Shown here: positions 1 to 6,458 of the stretch, piece by piece
Position numbering within the stretch: position 1 is the stretch's first letter
Layout of the letters: each line of letters starts with the position of its first letter
From: DASWHX01 sp036397995
GTDB taxonomy: Bacteria; Bacteroidota; Bacteroidia; Cytophagales; Cyclobacteriaceae
Assembly (NCBI GenBank): GCA_036397995.1
Contig: DASWHX010000083.1
Location: 1 to 12,637, forward strand
DNA length: 12,637 nt
Reading direction: 5' to 3'
Program-made: the position numbers and the translations under genes
Notes under the pieces: model-generated
What the model was told of the DNA's origin: nothing
Database searches by the model: none
What the model saw: the letters and a program-made list of their open reading frames with translations, nothing else

Positions 1-198
1 TTTAAAAAGGAGGTATTTACTATTTGGGGAAATACAATTCCTGAATTCGGAAAATATCCGTACAAAACTAAATTCAAAATATTGCAAAATAACCGGCTCG
101 ATTGCAGACCTTGCAGCGCTAAAGGATATGATAAATGTCCTAAAGGACACCTGAAGTGTCTGAACGAGATTATTTTTGACTTTTATTTTCCTGAATAA
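1..198 (+). CDS. Glycosyltransferase family 9 (heptosyltransferase-like), C-terminal fragment
   Basis: The reading frame is open from the first base and ends with TAA at 196-198; the 5' part lies outside the window, so only 65 codons are visible. The fragment begins just before an IWGNT motif, which in GT9 enzymes belongs to the nucleotide-sugar-binding end of the second Rossmann domain, and carries a cysteine cluster spaced C-x2-C-x7-C-x6-C (bases 103-159) followed by an LNEI tail. The complete GT9 protein at 843-1895 has the same arrangement, including identical cysteine spacing, which is the main reason for the call. GT9 enzymes transfer heptose or related sugars from a nucleotide-activated donor to lipopolysaccharide core on the cytoplasmic face of the inner membrane; the actual sugar and acceptor here cannot be told. 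The next gene starts 33 bp downstream, so they are probably co-transcribed. Confidence 0.85.
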   Translation, partial: FKKEVFTIWGNTIPEFGKYPYKTKFKILQNNRLDCRPCSAKGYDKCPKGHLKCLNEIIFDFYFPE

Positions 199-231
199 AG
201 AAGTTAATTCCTGTTGACTTATTTTTGAAGT

Positions 232-846
232 ATGAAAGCGAAGGATTGCAACAGAATTTTTAATGAATCAGTCGTTAATTATCATAAGACGGATAAGATA
301 GACGCGGCGAGTCAGAATCCCTATTCCGAAGGTTCAATTGAGGAATTGCTTTACAAAAAAAATTGGATTGATACTGTGCAGTGGCACCTTGAAGATTTAA
401 TCAGAGATCCGGATATTTCTCCGGCCGAACTTGTTGAGCTGAAAAGAAGGATAGATAAATCAAATCAGGATCGAACAGATACAGTTGAAAAAATGGATGA
501 CTGGTTTCTTAATTTCTTTGGTAATATTGAATTAAAACAAGGAGCCGGAATGAATTCAGAAACACCGGCGTGGCTCTTGGACAGAATGTCAATTCTAACT
601 TTAAAAGTATATCACATGGCTGAGCAAGTGGAGCGAAAAGATGTCGGCGAAGAGCACATTAATAAATGTAAATTAAAACTTGAGATCTTAATTGAGCAAT
701 CTTCTGATATGGAGCTTTGCTTCGATCAGCTTGTTAAGGACATCAGAAATGGTGATCGATATATGAAGGTGTACAGGCAAATGAAAATGTATAACGATAA
801 TACCCTAAACCCTGTACTCTATAAAAAATCAGCACAAAATCCTTGA
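232..846 (+). CDS. DUF4254 domain protein
   Basis: A 204-residue protein that I recognise as the DUF4254 family, whose biochemical function is not known to me. Typical family segments are visible: an NPY..GSIEELLY stretch around residues 29-41, then KNWIDTVQWHLEDLIRDP around 43-60, and RRIDKSNQDRTD around 67-78. The composition is charged and rich in helix formers, with no signal peptide, membrane segment or nucleotide-binding loop, so it should be a soluble, mostly helical cytoplasmic protein. It covers nearly the whole length expected of the family. It lies between two GT9 glycosyltransferase genes: 33 bp after the first, and its TGA stop overlaps the TTG start of the second, which suggests translational coupling. 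Context therefore points to a role in the same glycan pathway, perhaps as an accessory or partner of the transferases, but this is inference. The ATG at 232 has no clear Shine-Dalgarno site. Confidence 0.85.
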   Translation: MKAKDCNRIFNESVVNYHKTDKIDAASQNPYSEGSIEELLYKKNWIDTVQWHLEDLIRDPDISPAELVELKRRIDKSNQDRTDTVEKMDDWFLNFFGNIELKQGAGMNSETPAWLLDRMSILTLKVYHMAEQVERKDVGEEHINKCKLKLEILIEQSSDMELCFDQLVKDIRNGDRYMKVYRQMKMYNDNTLNPVLYKKSAQNP

Positions 847-1895
847 ATTCAGATCCGGTCAAAAATATTCTGGTTGTTAGGTTTTCGTCACTGGGGGATT
901 TAGGATTACTTTACCCGGCACTCACCTCATTTCTTCACCAACATTCGGCATATACAATCATTCTTGTCACTAAAGAAGACTTTGCGCCGCTGTTTCATGG
1001 AATTGAAAGGCTAATCATTTATCCAGTAAACACAAAAAAGTATAAGGGGTTTTTTGGAATGTATAAATTATCTGAGCTTCTAAATAATTCATTCAATTTC
1101 AAAACTGTAATTGACGCGCACCAGGTTCTTAGAACTTTTCTTCTCAATTTTTTTTTACGCATTAAGGGCAAAGAAGTATTCAGACTTAAAAAATCACGCA
1201 AAGAAAGAAATGCGTTAACAAGAAAGCATAATAAGATCTTCCAACCTTTGCCCCACGCGACCGAGCAGTATTTGAATATATTCAGAGAGGCAGGTTTTCC
1301 TACAAAGCTTGAGCATGGACCATATTTACCGGATGCAGAAAATTCATTTGCAAAGTCTGTTTTTGAAGAATTGAAAATTTCTGATGACAAAAAATTAATT
1401 GGCATTGCACCATTTGCAAAGTGGCAAACCAAAGTTTTACCTCTACATAAGATGGAGCATTTATTAAAGCTGATTTCTGAATCGGGCAAATTTAATGTGC
1501 TTTTATTTGGAAGCCTGAAGGAAGCTCCTCATCTTAAACTTTGGGAAGAGAAGTTTTCCAGCACCTATTATGTGGGTGGAAAGGGCGATTTGTCAGATGA
1601 AATTCATCTCATGAAAAAGCTTTCGCTGCTGGTAAGCATGGATTCAGCAAACATGCATCTGGGTGCCCTGGCCGGAATCCGCTTAATGACCATTTGGGGA
1701 TCAACGCATCGGTACGCGGGTTTCGGCCCGGTTAATTCCGGAGAAGAATTACCTATTGAAATTTCAGAAAAGGAACTTACTTGCAGACCTTGTTCAGTAT
1801 TTGGCGATAAACCCTGCTGGCGAGGCGACCATGCATGCATGAATTTGATTGACATCCATAAGGTTTTTGACGAAATTGTCAGGATAACCAATTAA
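843..1895 (+). CDS. Glycosyltransferase family 9 protein (ADP-heptose:LPS heptosyltransferase-like)
   Basis: A complete 350-residue GT9 enzyme, the usual family length. The N-terminus has the family opening (ILVVRFSSLGDLGLL, residues 9-23), in which the GD pair lies in the acceptor-side loop. The C-terminal half has MDSANMHLGALAG and TIWGST (about residues 266-287), the nucleotide-sugar-binding region. Near the end is a cysteine cluster C314-x2-C317-x7-C325-x6-C332, spaced exactly as in the upstream GT9 fragment. It likely transfers a heptose or similar sugar to lipid-linked core oligosaccharide at the inner membrane; substrate is not inferable. The start is TTG at 843, in a TTGA overlap with the DUF4254 stop. 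An in-frame TAA at 822-824 and the position of the N-terminal motif leave no ATG alternative. The SixA-like gene follows after 8 bp. Confidence 0.92.
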   Translation: MNSDPVKNILVVRFSSLGDLGLLYPALTSFLHQHSAYTIILVTKEDFAPLFHGIERLIIYPVNTKKYKGFFGMYKLSELLNNSFNFKTVIDAHQVLRTFLLNFFLRIKGKEVFRLKKSRKERNALTRKHNKIFQPLPHATEQYLNIFREAGFPTKLEHGPYLPDAENSFAKSVFEELKISDDKKLIGIAPFAKWQTKVLPLHKMEHLLKLISESGKFNVLLFGSLKEAPHLKLWEEKFSSTYYVGGKGDLSDEIHLMKKLSLLVSMDSANMHLGALAGIRLMTIWGSTHRYAGFGPVNSGEELPIEISEKELTCRPCSVFGDKPCWRGDHACMNLIDIHKVFDEIVRITN

Positions 1896-1903
1896 CCCAA
1901 ATC

Positions 1904-2398
1904 GTGCCGTCACTGTACCTGATTCGACATGCAAAATCAAGTTGGAAGCAACCGGAGCTTGAAGATTCGAAAAGACCACTCAACAACCGCGGTGAGCGTG
2001 ACGCGCCTGAAATGGCAAGACGATTAAAATTACAAAGTATAATACCTGATCTGATAATATCCAGCCCGGCCTTAAGAGCCCGAAAAACCGCTGAGATAAT
2101 TAGTTCAGAAATGGGATATGATGAAAGTGAGATCAAATATGACTGGGAACTTTTTCATGCCAGTACAAATACCCTGCTTAGCATTCTAAAAAAGATACCT
2201 CCCCGATTTAGGATAGTTTTTCTCTTCGGACACAACCCCGGGTTAACCTATTTCGCTAATTCTCTGAGCAATCTTAAAATTGATAATATCCCGACCACCG
2301 GCATTGTGGGCATTGAATTCAATAAACCGTGGAAGGATATAAATTTTGGTACCGGGAAAATGCTTTTATACGATTATCCAAAAAAAGTTAAAGAATAA
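1904..2398 (+). CDS. sixA: SixA-like histidine phosphatase
   Basis: A 164-residue protein of the histidine phosphatase (phosphoglycerate-mutase-like) superfamily, about the length of E. coli SixA (161). The catalytic RHA motif is at residues 8-10 (LIRHAKSSW), with His9 the predicted phospho-acceptor. SSPALRARKTAEII (about 64-77) supplies the phosphate-binding arginine, and FGHNPG (about 109-114) the second catalytic histidine. SixA in enterobacteria removes phosphate from phosphohistidine proteins such as ArcB and the nitrogen PTS; the target in Bacteroidota is unknown, so the symbol marks family only. The start is GTG at 1904: an in-frame TGA at 1868-1870 and the motif only eight codons in leave no other usual start codon. 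It follows the GT9 gene by 8 bp and is probably the last gene of that operon. Its end overlaps the 3' end of the opposing hslU by 11 bp. Confidence 0.88.
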   Translation: MPSLYLIRHAKSSWKQPELEDSKRPLNNRGERDAPEMARRLKLQSIIPDLIISSPALRARKTAEIISSEMGYDESEIKYDWELFHASTNTLLSILKKIPPRFRIVFLFGHNPGLTYFANSLSNLKIDNIPTTGIVGIEFNKPWKDINFGTGKMLLYDYPKKVKE

Positions 2399-3791
2399 AT
2401 TGGCTCAAATCCCTGTTTTTTACAAGAGTACTTAACTTTTCCTCCACCATTTCTTTTGTAATAACCACGTGCGCGTTTTCTCCGATTTTATCAGGAACAT
2501 CAAACAAGAATTCATTGAGTAAATGACTCATGACCGTGTGTAACCTTCTTGCCCCAATATTTTCAACATTTTCATTAATCGTAAATGCAAAATCTGCAAT
2601 CGACTCCAGCGATTTGCCATGAAATTCCAAAGTAACCTTTTCAGATTTGAACAAAGCCTGATATTGTCTGGAAAGCGCGTTCTTGGGCTCGCTCAAAATT
2701 CTAATAAAATCCTGCTTGGTGAGATTTTTAAGTTCTACTCTGATAGGAAATCTGCCCTGAAGTTCCGGAATCAGATCCGATGGCTTGGAAACATGGAATG
2801 CACCCGCGGCAACAAACAAGATGTGATCAGTTTGGATGTGACCATACTTAGTATTAACAGTCGTCCCTTCCACAATCGGAAGCAAATCTCGCTGAACACC
2901 TTCTCTGCTTACATCAGGACCTCCGCTGGTTCTTGTACTTGAAGCTATTTTGTCAATTTCATCAATAAAGATAATTCCGGTATTTTGAGCTTTTCTAATT
3001 GCTTCTTCTTTAACCTCGTCCATATCAATGAGTTTTGCAACTTCTTCCTCCAGCAAAATCTTTCTGGCTTCCTCAATGGTTACTTTTCTTTTCTTGGGTC
3101 GCTTTGGCATCATTCCATTCAGCATTTCCTGCAGGTTAATCATAGATGATTCATCCATCACACCTCCGCCGATCATCCCAATACCAGGATTCACCGGTTG
3201 CCTTAACAATATCTCAATTTTGCGCTGCTCCAATTCCCGGTTTTTTATTTTTTGGCGGAACCGGTCTCTCGTTCGCTCATTCAACTCCTCTTCTGACAAC
3301 TGCTGCTCACCGGTCTCTGATTTTTCAGTCGAATAAACCTGAGATGATACTTGTGGGTTGGTTTTTACAGGTGGAATCAGAGCATCAAGTATAATTTCTT
3401 CCACAATTTGCTCCGCTTTCTCCTTTACTTCCTCTTTCTTCCTTGTCTTAACCAAATTCACCGATTGTTCCACAAGGTCTCTAACCATACTTTCAACATC
3501 ACGGCCCACATACCCTACTTCGGTAAATTTGCTGGCTTCTACTTTTGTAAAAGGAGCATCTGCAATCTTAGCAAGTCTGCGGGCAATTTCAGTTTTACCG
3601 ACACCGGTTGCGCCAATCATCAGAATATTATTTGGAATGATTTCATTCTGGATTTCAGGATCCGCCATCATCCGTCTCCACCGGTTTCGCAATGCAATAG
3701 CTACATTTCGTTTTGCATCATCCTGTCCAATAATATATTTATCCAGCTCTTCAACTATCTGTCTGGGTGTTAAGAAATTTTCAATATCCAT
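2388..3791 (-). CDS. hslU: HslU, ATPase subunit of the HslUV protease
   Basis: A 467-residue AAA+ unfoldase (ClpY) that recognises, unfolds and threads cytoplasmic proteins into the HslV peptidase; length is close to the usual ~443-470. Seen in the sequence: an N-terminal LTPRQIVEELD segment, Walker A GATGVGKT (60-67), the pore loop GYVG (93-96), a charged helical intermediate (I) domain with a glycine/methionine-rich stretch (about 110-245), Walker B IIFIDE (273-278), ELQGRFPIRV with a likely arginine finger (R347), a GARRL sensor-2 motif, and the conserved DLSQFIL tail that docks into HslV. The intact tail suggests it works with an HslV, but no hslV is in this window. It starts at ATG 3789-3791, 11 bp after the lon stop, so both are probably on one transcript. 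Its 3' end overlaps the opposing sixA-like gene. Confidence 0.97.
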   Translation of the reverse strand: MDIENFLTPRQIVEELDKYIIGQDDAKRNVAIALRNRWRRMMADPEIQNEIIPNNILMIGATGVGKTEIARRLAKIADAPFTKVEASKFTEVGYVGRDVESMVRDLVEQSVNLVKTRKKEEVKEKAEQIVEEIILDALIPPVKTNPQVSSQVYSTEKSETGEQQLSEEELNERTRDRFRQKIKNRELEQRKIEILLRQPVNPGIGMIGGGVMDESSMINLQEMLNGMMPKRPKKRKVTIEEARKILLEEEVAKLIDMDEVKEEAIRKAQNTGIIFIDEIDKIASSTRTSGGPDVSREGVQRDLLPIVEGTTVNTKYGHIQTDHILFVAAGAFHVSKPSDLIPELQGRFPIRVELKNLTKQDFIRILSEPKNALSRQYQALFKSEKVTLEFHGKSLESIADFAFTINENVENIGARRLHTVMSHLLNEFLFDVPDKIGENAHVVITKEMVEEKLSTLVKNRDLSQFIL

Positions 3792-3802
3792 AATTTGATT
3801 TG

Positions 3803-6277
3803 CTAATCTGCTTTAAGGTCTAATTCAAATTCAAGAGCACCTTTTACTTTTTTACCTTGAAGAGCTTTATTTAAGACTTCAGCAACGGTGCTAACATAAT
3901 GGATCTTCAGGTCGCGAATGTAAGATGATTCAATTTCTTCTATATCTTTTTTATTCCGGTGGCATAGAATAATTTCCTTTATGCCTGCCCGCTTAGCTGC
4001 TAAAATCTTTTCTTTGATCCCACCAACCGGCAATACAGTTCCTCTAAGAGTTATTTCTCCGGTCATTGCTACTTTTGGTCTTATAGTTCTTTGAGTAAAT
4101 ACAGAAGCCAAAGAGCAAAGAATAGTGATACCGGCTGATGGACCATCTTTCGGTACCGCTCCGGCTGGAACGTGGATATGGAGATCATATTTATCAAATG
4201 CGCGATAGTCAATACCAAGACTTTCATGATATGATTTCAGGAATGAAAGGGCGGCCATTGCCGATTCCTTCATCACTTCTCCCAAATGACCGGAGAGAGT
4301 CAGTTTTCCTTTGCCCTTGCTCAATGAGGACTCTATGAAAAGTATCTCACCTCCGGTGGGTGTCCATGCCAATCCTGTAGCTACTCCCGGAATTTTGTTT
4401 TCCTGGTAAAATTCCTTGTCAAAGATTTCAGGCCCAATTAATTCTATAATCCGTTTATCAGTGATTGTAGTATTATATTTTTTCTTCATTGCCACTGCCC
4501 TTGCAATCTTCCTGATTACCGTGCCGATTTGCCTCTCCAGATTTCTCACTCCAGACTCCCGCGTATAACCATCAATGAGCTTAACTAATGCATTTTTATG
4601 AAAATTAACCTGTTTGGTTTTCAATCCATGTTCATTCCGTTGTTTAGGAATCAAATGACGTTTCGCAATTTCTATTTTCTCTTCCAGGGTGTAGCCATTA
4701 ATTTCAATTACTTCCATTCTGTCTCTCAGAGCCGGGTGAATGGTTTCCAGGGAATTAGCTGTAGCCACAAACAAAACTTTTGACAGGTCATACTCAAGTT
4801 CGAGGTAGTTATCCTGAAAAGAATGATTTTGTTCCGGATCCAGAACTTCAAGTAAAGCAGAGGCCGGATCTCCGCGAAAATCAGAATTTACTTTATCGAT
4901 TTCGTCAAGGATGAAAACGGGGTTAGATGTTTTTGCCTTTTTGATATTCTGAATAATCTTGCCCGGCATTGCCCCCACATACGTCTTTCTGTGTCCGCGA
5001 ATTTCAGCCTCATCATGTAAGCCCCCTAAAGAAACCCGGACATAATGCCGGTTAAGGGCATGAGCAATTGATTTACCCAGTGAAGTCTTACCCACGCCGG
5101 GAGGTCCATATAAGCATAGAATTGGTCCTTTCATGTCCTGTTTCAATTTCAGAACTGCCAGATATTCAAGAATCCGGTCTTTTACTTTTTCCAATCCAAA
5201 GTGATCGGCATCTAAAATTTCTTTGGCCCTGTTAAGATCAAAATTGTCTTTGGTTACTTCACTCCAGGGCAAATCAATCAGGAATTCAGCATAGTTCATA
5301 GCCACCGGATATTCAGCTGCCGCCGGATTCATTCTTTGAATTTTTTCCAATTCTTTAGTAAAATGCCTGGCCACATATTCTGGCCACAGCTTTTTCGCTC
5401 CTTTATCTCTCAGGTCAGCCAAATCTCTGTCCGGGCCGTCATATCCAAGTTCATCCTGCAATACTTTGATCTGCTGGCGCAGGTAATAATCGCGTTGCTG
5501 CTGATCAATGTCTGTGTTTACTTTTTTTTGAATTTCCTGTTTCAGTTCCAAAAGTTTCACTTCTTTAAGCATGTACTGCAAAAGAAGTGTCGCTCGCTTT
5601 TGTCCATTTTCTGCTTCCAGTAATTTTTGTTTATCTGAAACATCCACATTCAGATTTGAAGAAAGAAAATGTGTGAGGAAACCGGGATCATGAATGTTGT
5701 CGAGCGCTATTTGTGCTTCCTGTGGAATTTCAGGATTTAGCCGTAAAATTTTTGAAGCAGAGTCTTTAATGGATTGAACAAGGGCGTTGGTTTCTTTTTG
5801 CCCTCCCGCCAGGAACTTGTCTTCAAGAATTTTAATGGATACGGTGTAATAGGGTTCCTCTTGAATAATTGACTTAATTTCAAACCTGTGACTTCCCTGA
5901 ATTATTATAGTAATACTACCGTCAGGAAGTACCAGCATCTTGATAATTTTCGCCACCGTGCCCACTTTATAGAGATCTTTCAAAGCGGGTTCCTCTGCTT
6001 TGCTGTTGCTTTGGGCAATTACTCCAATTATCCTCTTCGACTCGTACGCTTTCTTCACCAACCTGATAGATTTCTTTCTTCCTACAGTAATTGGTATAAC
6101 AACTCCGGGGAAGAGAACTGTATTTTTCACCGGCAATAAGGATAATTCATCCGGAATGTCTTCTTTTTTAGGCGAGTTATCTCCACTCTCGTTCACAATT
6201 TGTATATACTCACCATCATTGCTGCTTTCCGGATTGCCAAGCAAGTGTTTATTTAAAAAAAAGTGTATTCTATCCAT
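3803..6277 (-). CDS. lon: Lon, ATP-dependent serine protease
   Basis: An 824-residue LonA protease that degrades misfolded and regulatory proteins in the cytoplasm. Counting from the ATG at 6277: an N-terminal substrate-binding LON domain (about 44-240, opening LSLLPVKNTVLFPGVVIPI), a coiled-coil/helical region, Walker A GPPGVGKT (391-398), Walker B VFILDEID (454-461), and a C-terminal peptidase domain. The catalytic Ser714 is in KDGPSAG, and Lys757 is the second lysine of GGIKEK; their 43-residue spacing matches E. coli Ser679/Lys722. The frame is open a little further, to a TTG at 6298 that would add seven residues. I prefer the ATG because the TTG lies inside a palindrome that looks regulatory, but this is not certain. 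It is followed 11 bp later by hslU and faces the ompA-like gene across a short divergent control region. Confidence 0.97.
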   Translation of the reverse strand: MDRIHFFLNKHLLGNPESSNDGEYIQIVNESGDNSPKKEDIPDELSLLPVKNTVLFPGVVIPITVGRKKSIRLVKKAYESKRIIGVIAQSNSKAEEPALKDLYKVGTVAKIIKMLVLPDGSITIIIQGSHRFEIKSIIQEEPYYTVSIKILEDKFLAGGQKETNALVQSIKDSASKILRLNPEIPQEAQIALDNIHDPGFLTHFLSSNLNVDVSDKQKLLEAENGQKRATLLLQYMLKEVKLLELKQEIQKKVNTDIDQQQRDYYLRQQIKVLQDELGYDGPDRDLADLRDKGAKKLWPEYVARHFTKELEKIQRMNPAAAEYPVAMNYAEFLIDLPWSEVTKDNFDLNRAKEILDADHFGLEKVKDRILEYLAVLKLKQDMKGPILCLYGPPGVGKTSLGKSIAHALNRHYVRVSLGGLHDEAEIRGHRKTYVGAMPGKIIQNIKKAKTSNPVFILDEIDKVNSDFRGDPASALLEVLDPEQNHSFQDNYLELEYDLSKVLFVATANSLETIHPALRDRMEVIEINGYTLEEKIEIAKRHLIPKQRNEHGLKTKQVNFHKNALVKLIDGYTRESGVRNLERQIGTVIRKIARAVAMKKKYNTTITDKRIIELIGPEIFDKEFYQENKIPGVATGLAWTPTGGEILFIESSLSKGKGKLTLSGHLGEVMKESAMAALSFLKSYHESLGIDYRAFDKYDLHIHVPAGAVPKDGPSAGITILCSLASVFTQRTIRPKVAMTGEITLRGTVLPVGGIKEKILAAKRAGIKEIILCHRNKKDIEEIESSYIRDLKIHYVSTVAEVLNKALQGKKVKGALEFELDLKAD

Positions 6278-6292
6278 TAAAAGATTTCTCTG

Positions 6293-6316
6293 TGCCAAAA
6301 TGGCATAAAATATGCC
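6293..6316. promoter_or_regulatory. Two overlapping palindromes upstream of lon, possible operator
   Basis: Two short perfect inverted repeats share one arm: TGCCA-AAA-TGGCA (6293-6305) and GGCATA-AAA-TATGCC (6302-6316). They sit directly upstream of the preferred lon ATG, in the lon/ompA divergent region. Both stems have three-base spacers, so each could be a dimeric repressor site; as RNA they would form only short, mutually exclusive hairpins. No T-tract follows, so a terminator is unlikely. That it is a binding site is inference. Confidence 0.4.
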
Positions 6317-6359
6317 TTTAGCTTCTTAGATTATTACTTGCCATTAAGGGTTCAATAGG

Positions 6360-6389
6360 TATGCCAAAACCGGGACTGCATTTGGCGTA
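6360..6389. repeat. Imperfect inverted repeat sharing the TGCCAAA motif with the lon-proximal palindromes
   Basis: TATGCCAAA (6360-6368) and TTTGGCGTA (6381-6389) are complementary at 8 of 9 positions around a 12-base spacer. The word TGCCAAAA also occurs exactly at 6293-6300, next to lon, and another TGCCA is at 6339-6343. The shared half-site suggests one regulator acting at several sites between lon and the ompA-like gene, but only the sequence repetition is directly seen. Confidence 0.35.
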
Positions 6390-6428
6390 TTCATTGTGCA
6401 TTATATAAGAAATGTAGCCAATCATAGA

Positions 6429-6436
6429 TAAATTTG
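6429..6436 (+). promoter_or_regulatory. Candidate Bacteroidota -7 promoter element for the ompA-like gene
   Basis: TAAATTTG matches the TAnnTTTG -7 consensus of Bacteroidota housekeeping promoters. It lies 22 bases before the ATG at 6459, which would give a short leader of roughly 15 bases. I see no convincing TTTG-type -33 element at the expected distance, so the call rests on the -7 match and its position alone. Confidence 0.3.
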
Positions 6437-6458
6437 TGAAAGCACCAACTAAAGTGTA

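Noticed and set aside
220..227. TATTTTTG, a full TAnnTTTG match just before the DUF4254 start
   Set aside because: It ends four bases before the ATG, leaving no room for a leader. The same 10-base word TTATTTTTGA also occurs at 170-179 inside the upstream coding region, so it looks like AT-rich coincidence.
1019..1489. 156-codon open frame antisense to the GT9 gene
   Set aside because: It lies wholly within the GT9 gene, whose motifs are clear, and its translation resembles no known family; it is a shadow frame.
2383..2440. AAAAGTTAA (2383-2391) and TTAACTTTT (2432-2440) as a possible terminator stem
   Set aside because: The arms are 40 bases apart, purely A/T except one pair, and lie in the hslU and SixA coding ends; too weak to call a terminator.
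3028..3798. Several open frames on the plus strand opposite hslU, up to 146 codons
   Set aside because: All overlap hslU codons with intact AAA+ motifs; the translations are low-complexity and without recognisable domains.
6296..6298. TTG as the lon start codon
   Set aside because: Possible, but it adds only seven residues, lies within a palindrome, and a better ATG follows at 6277; kept only as an alternative.
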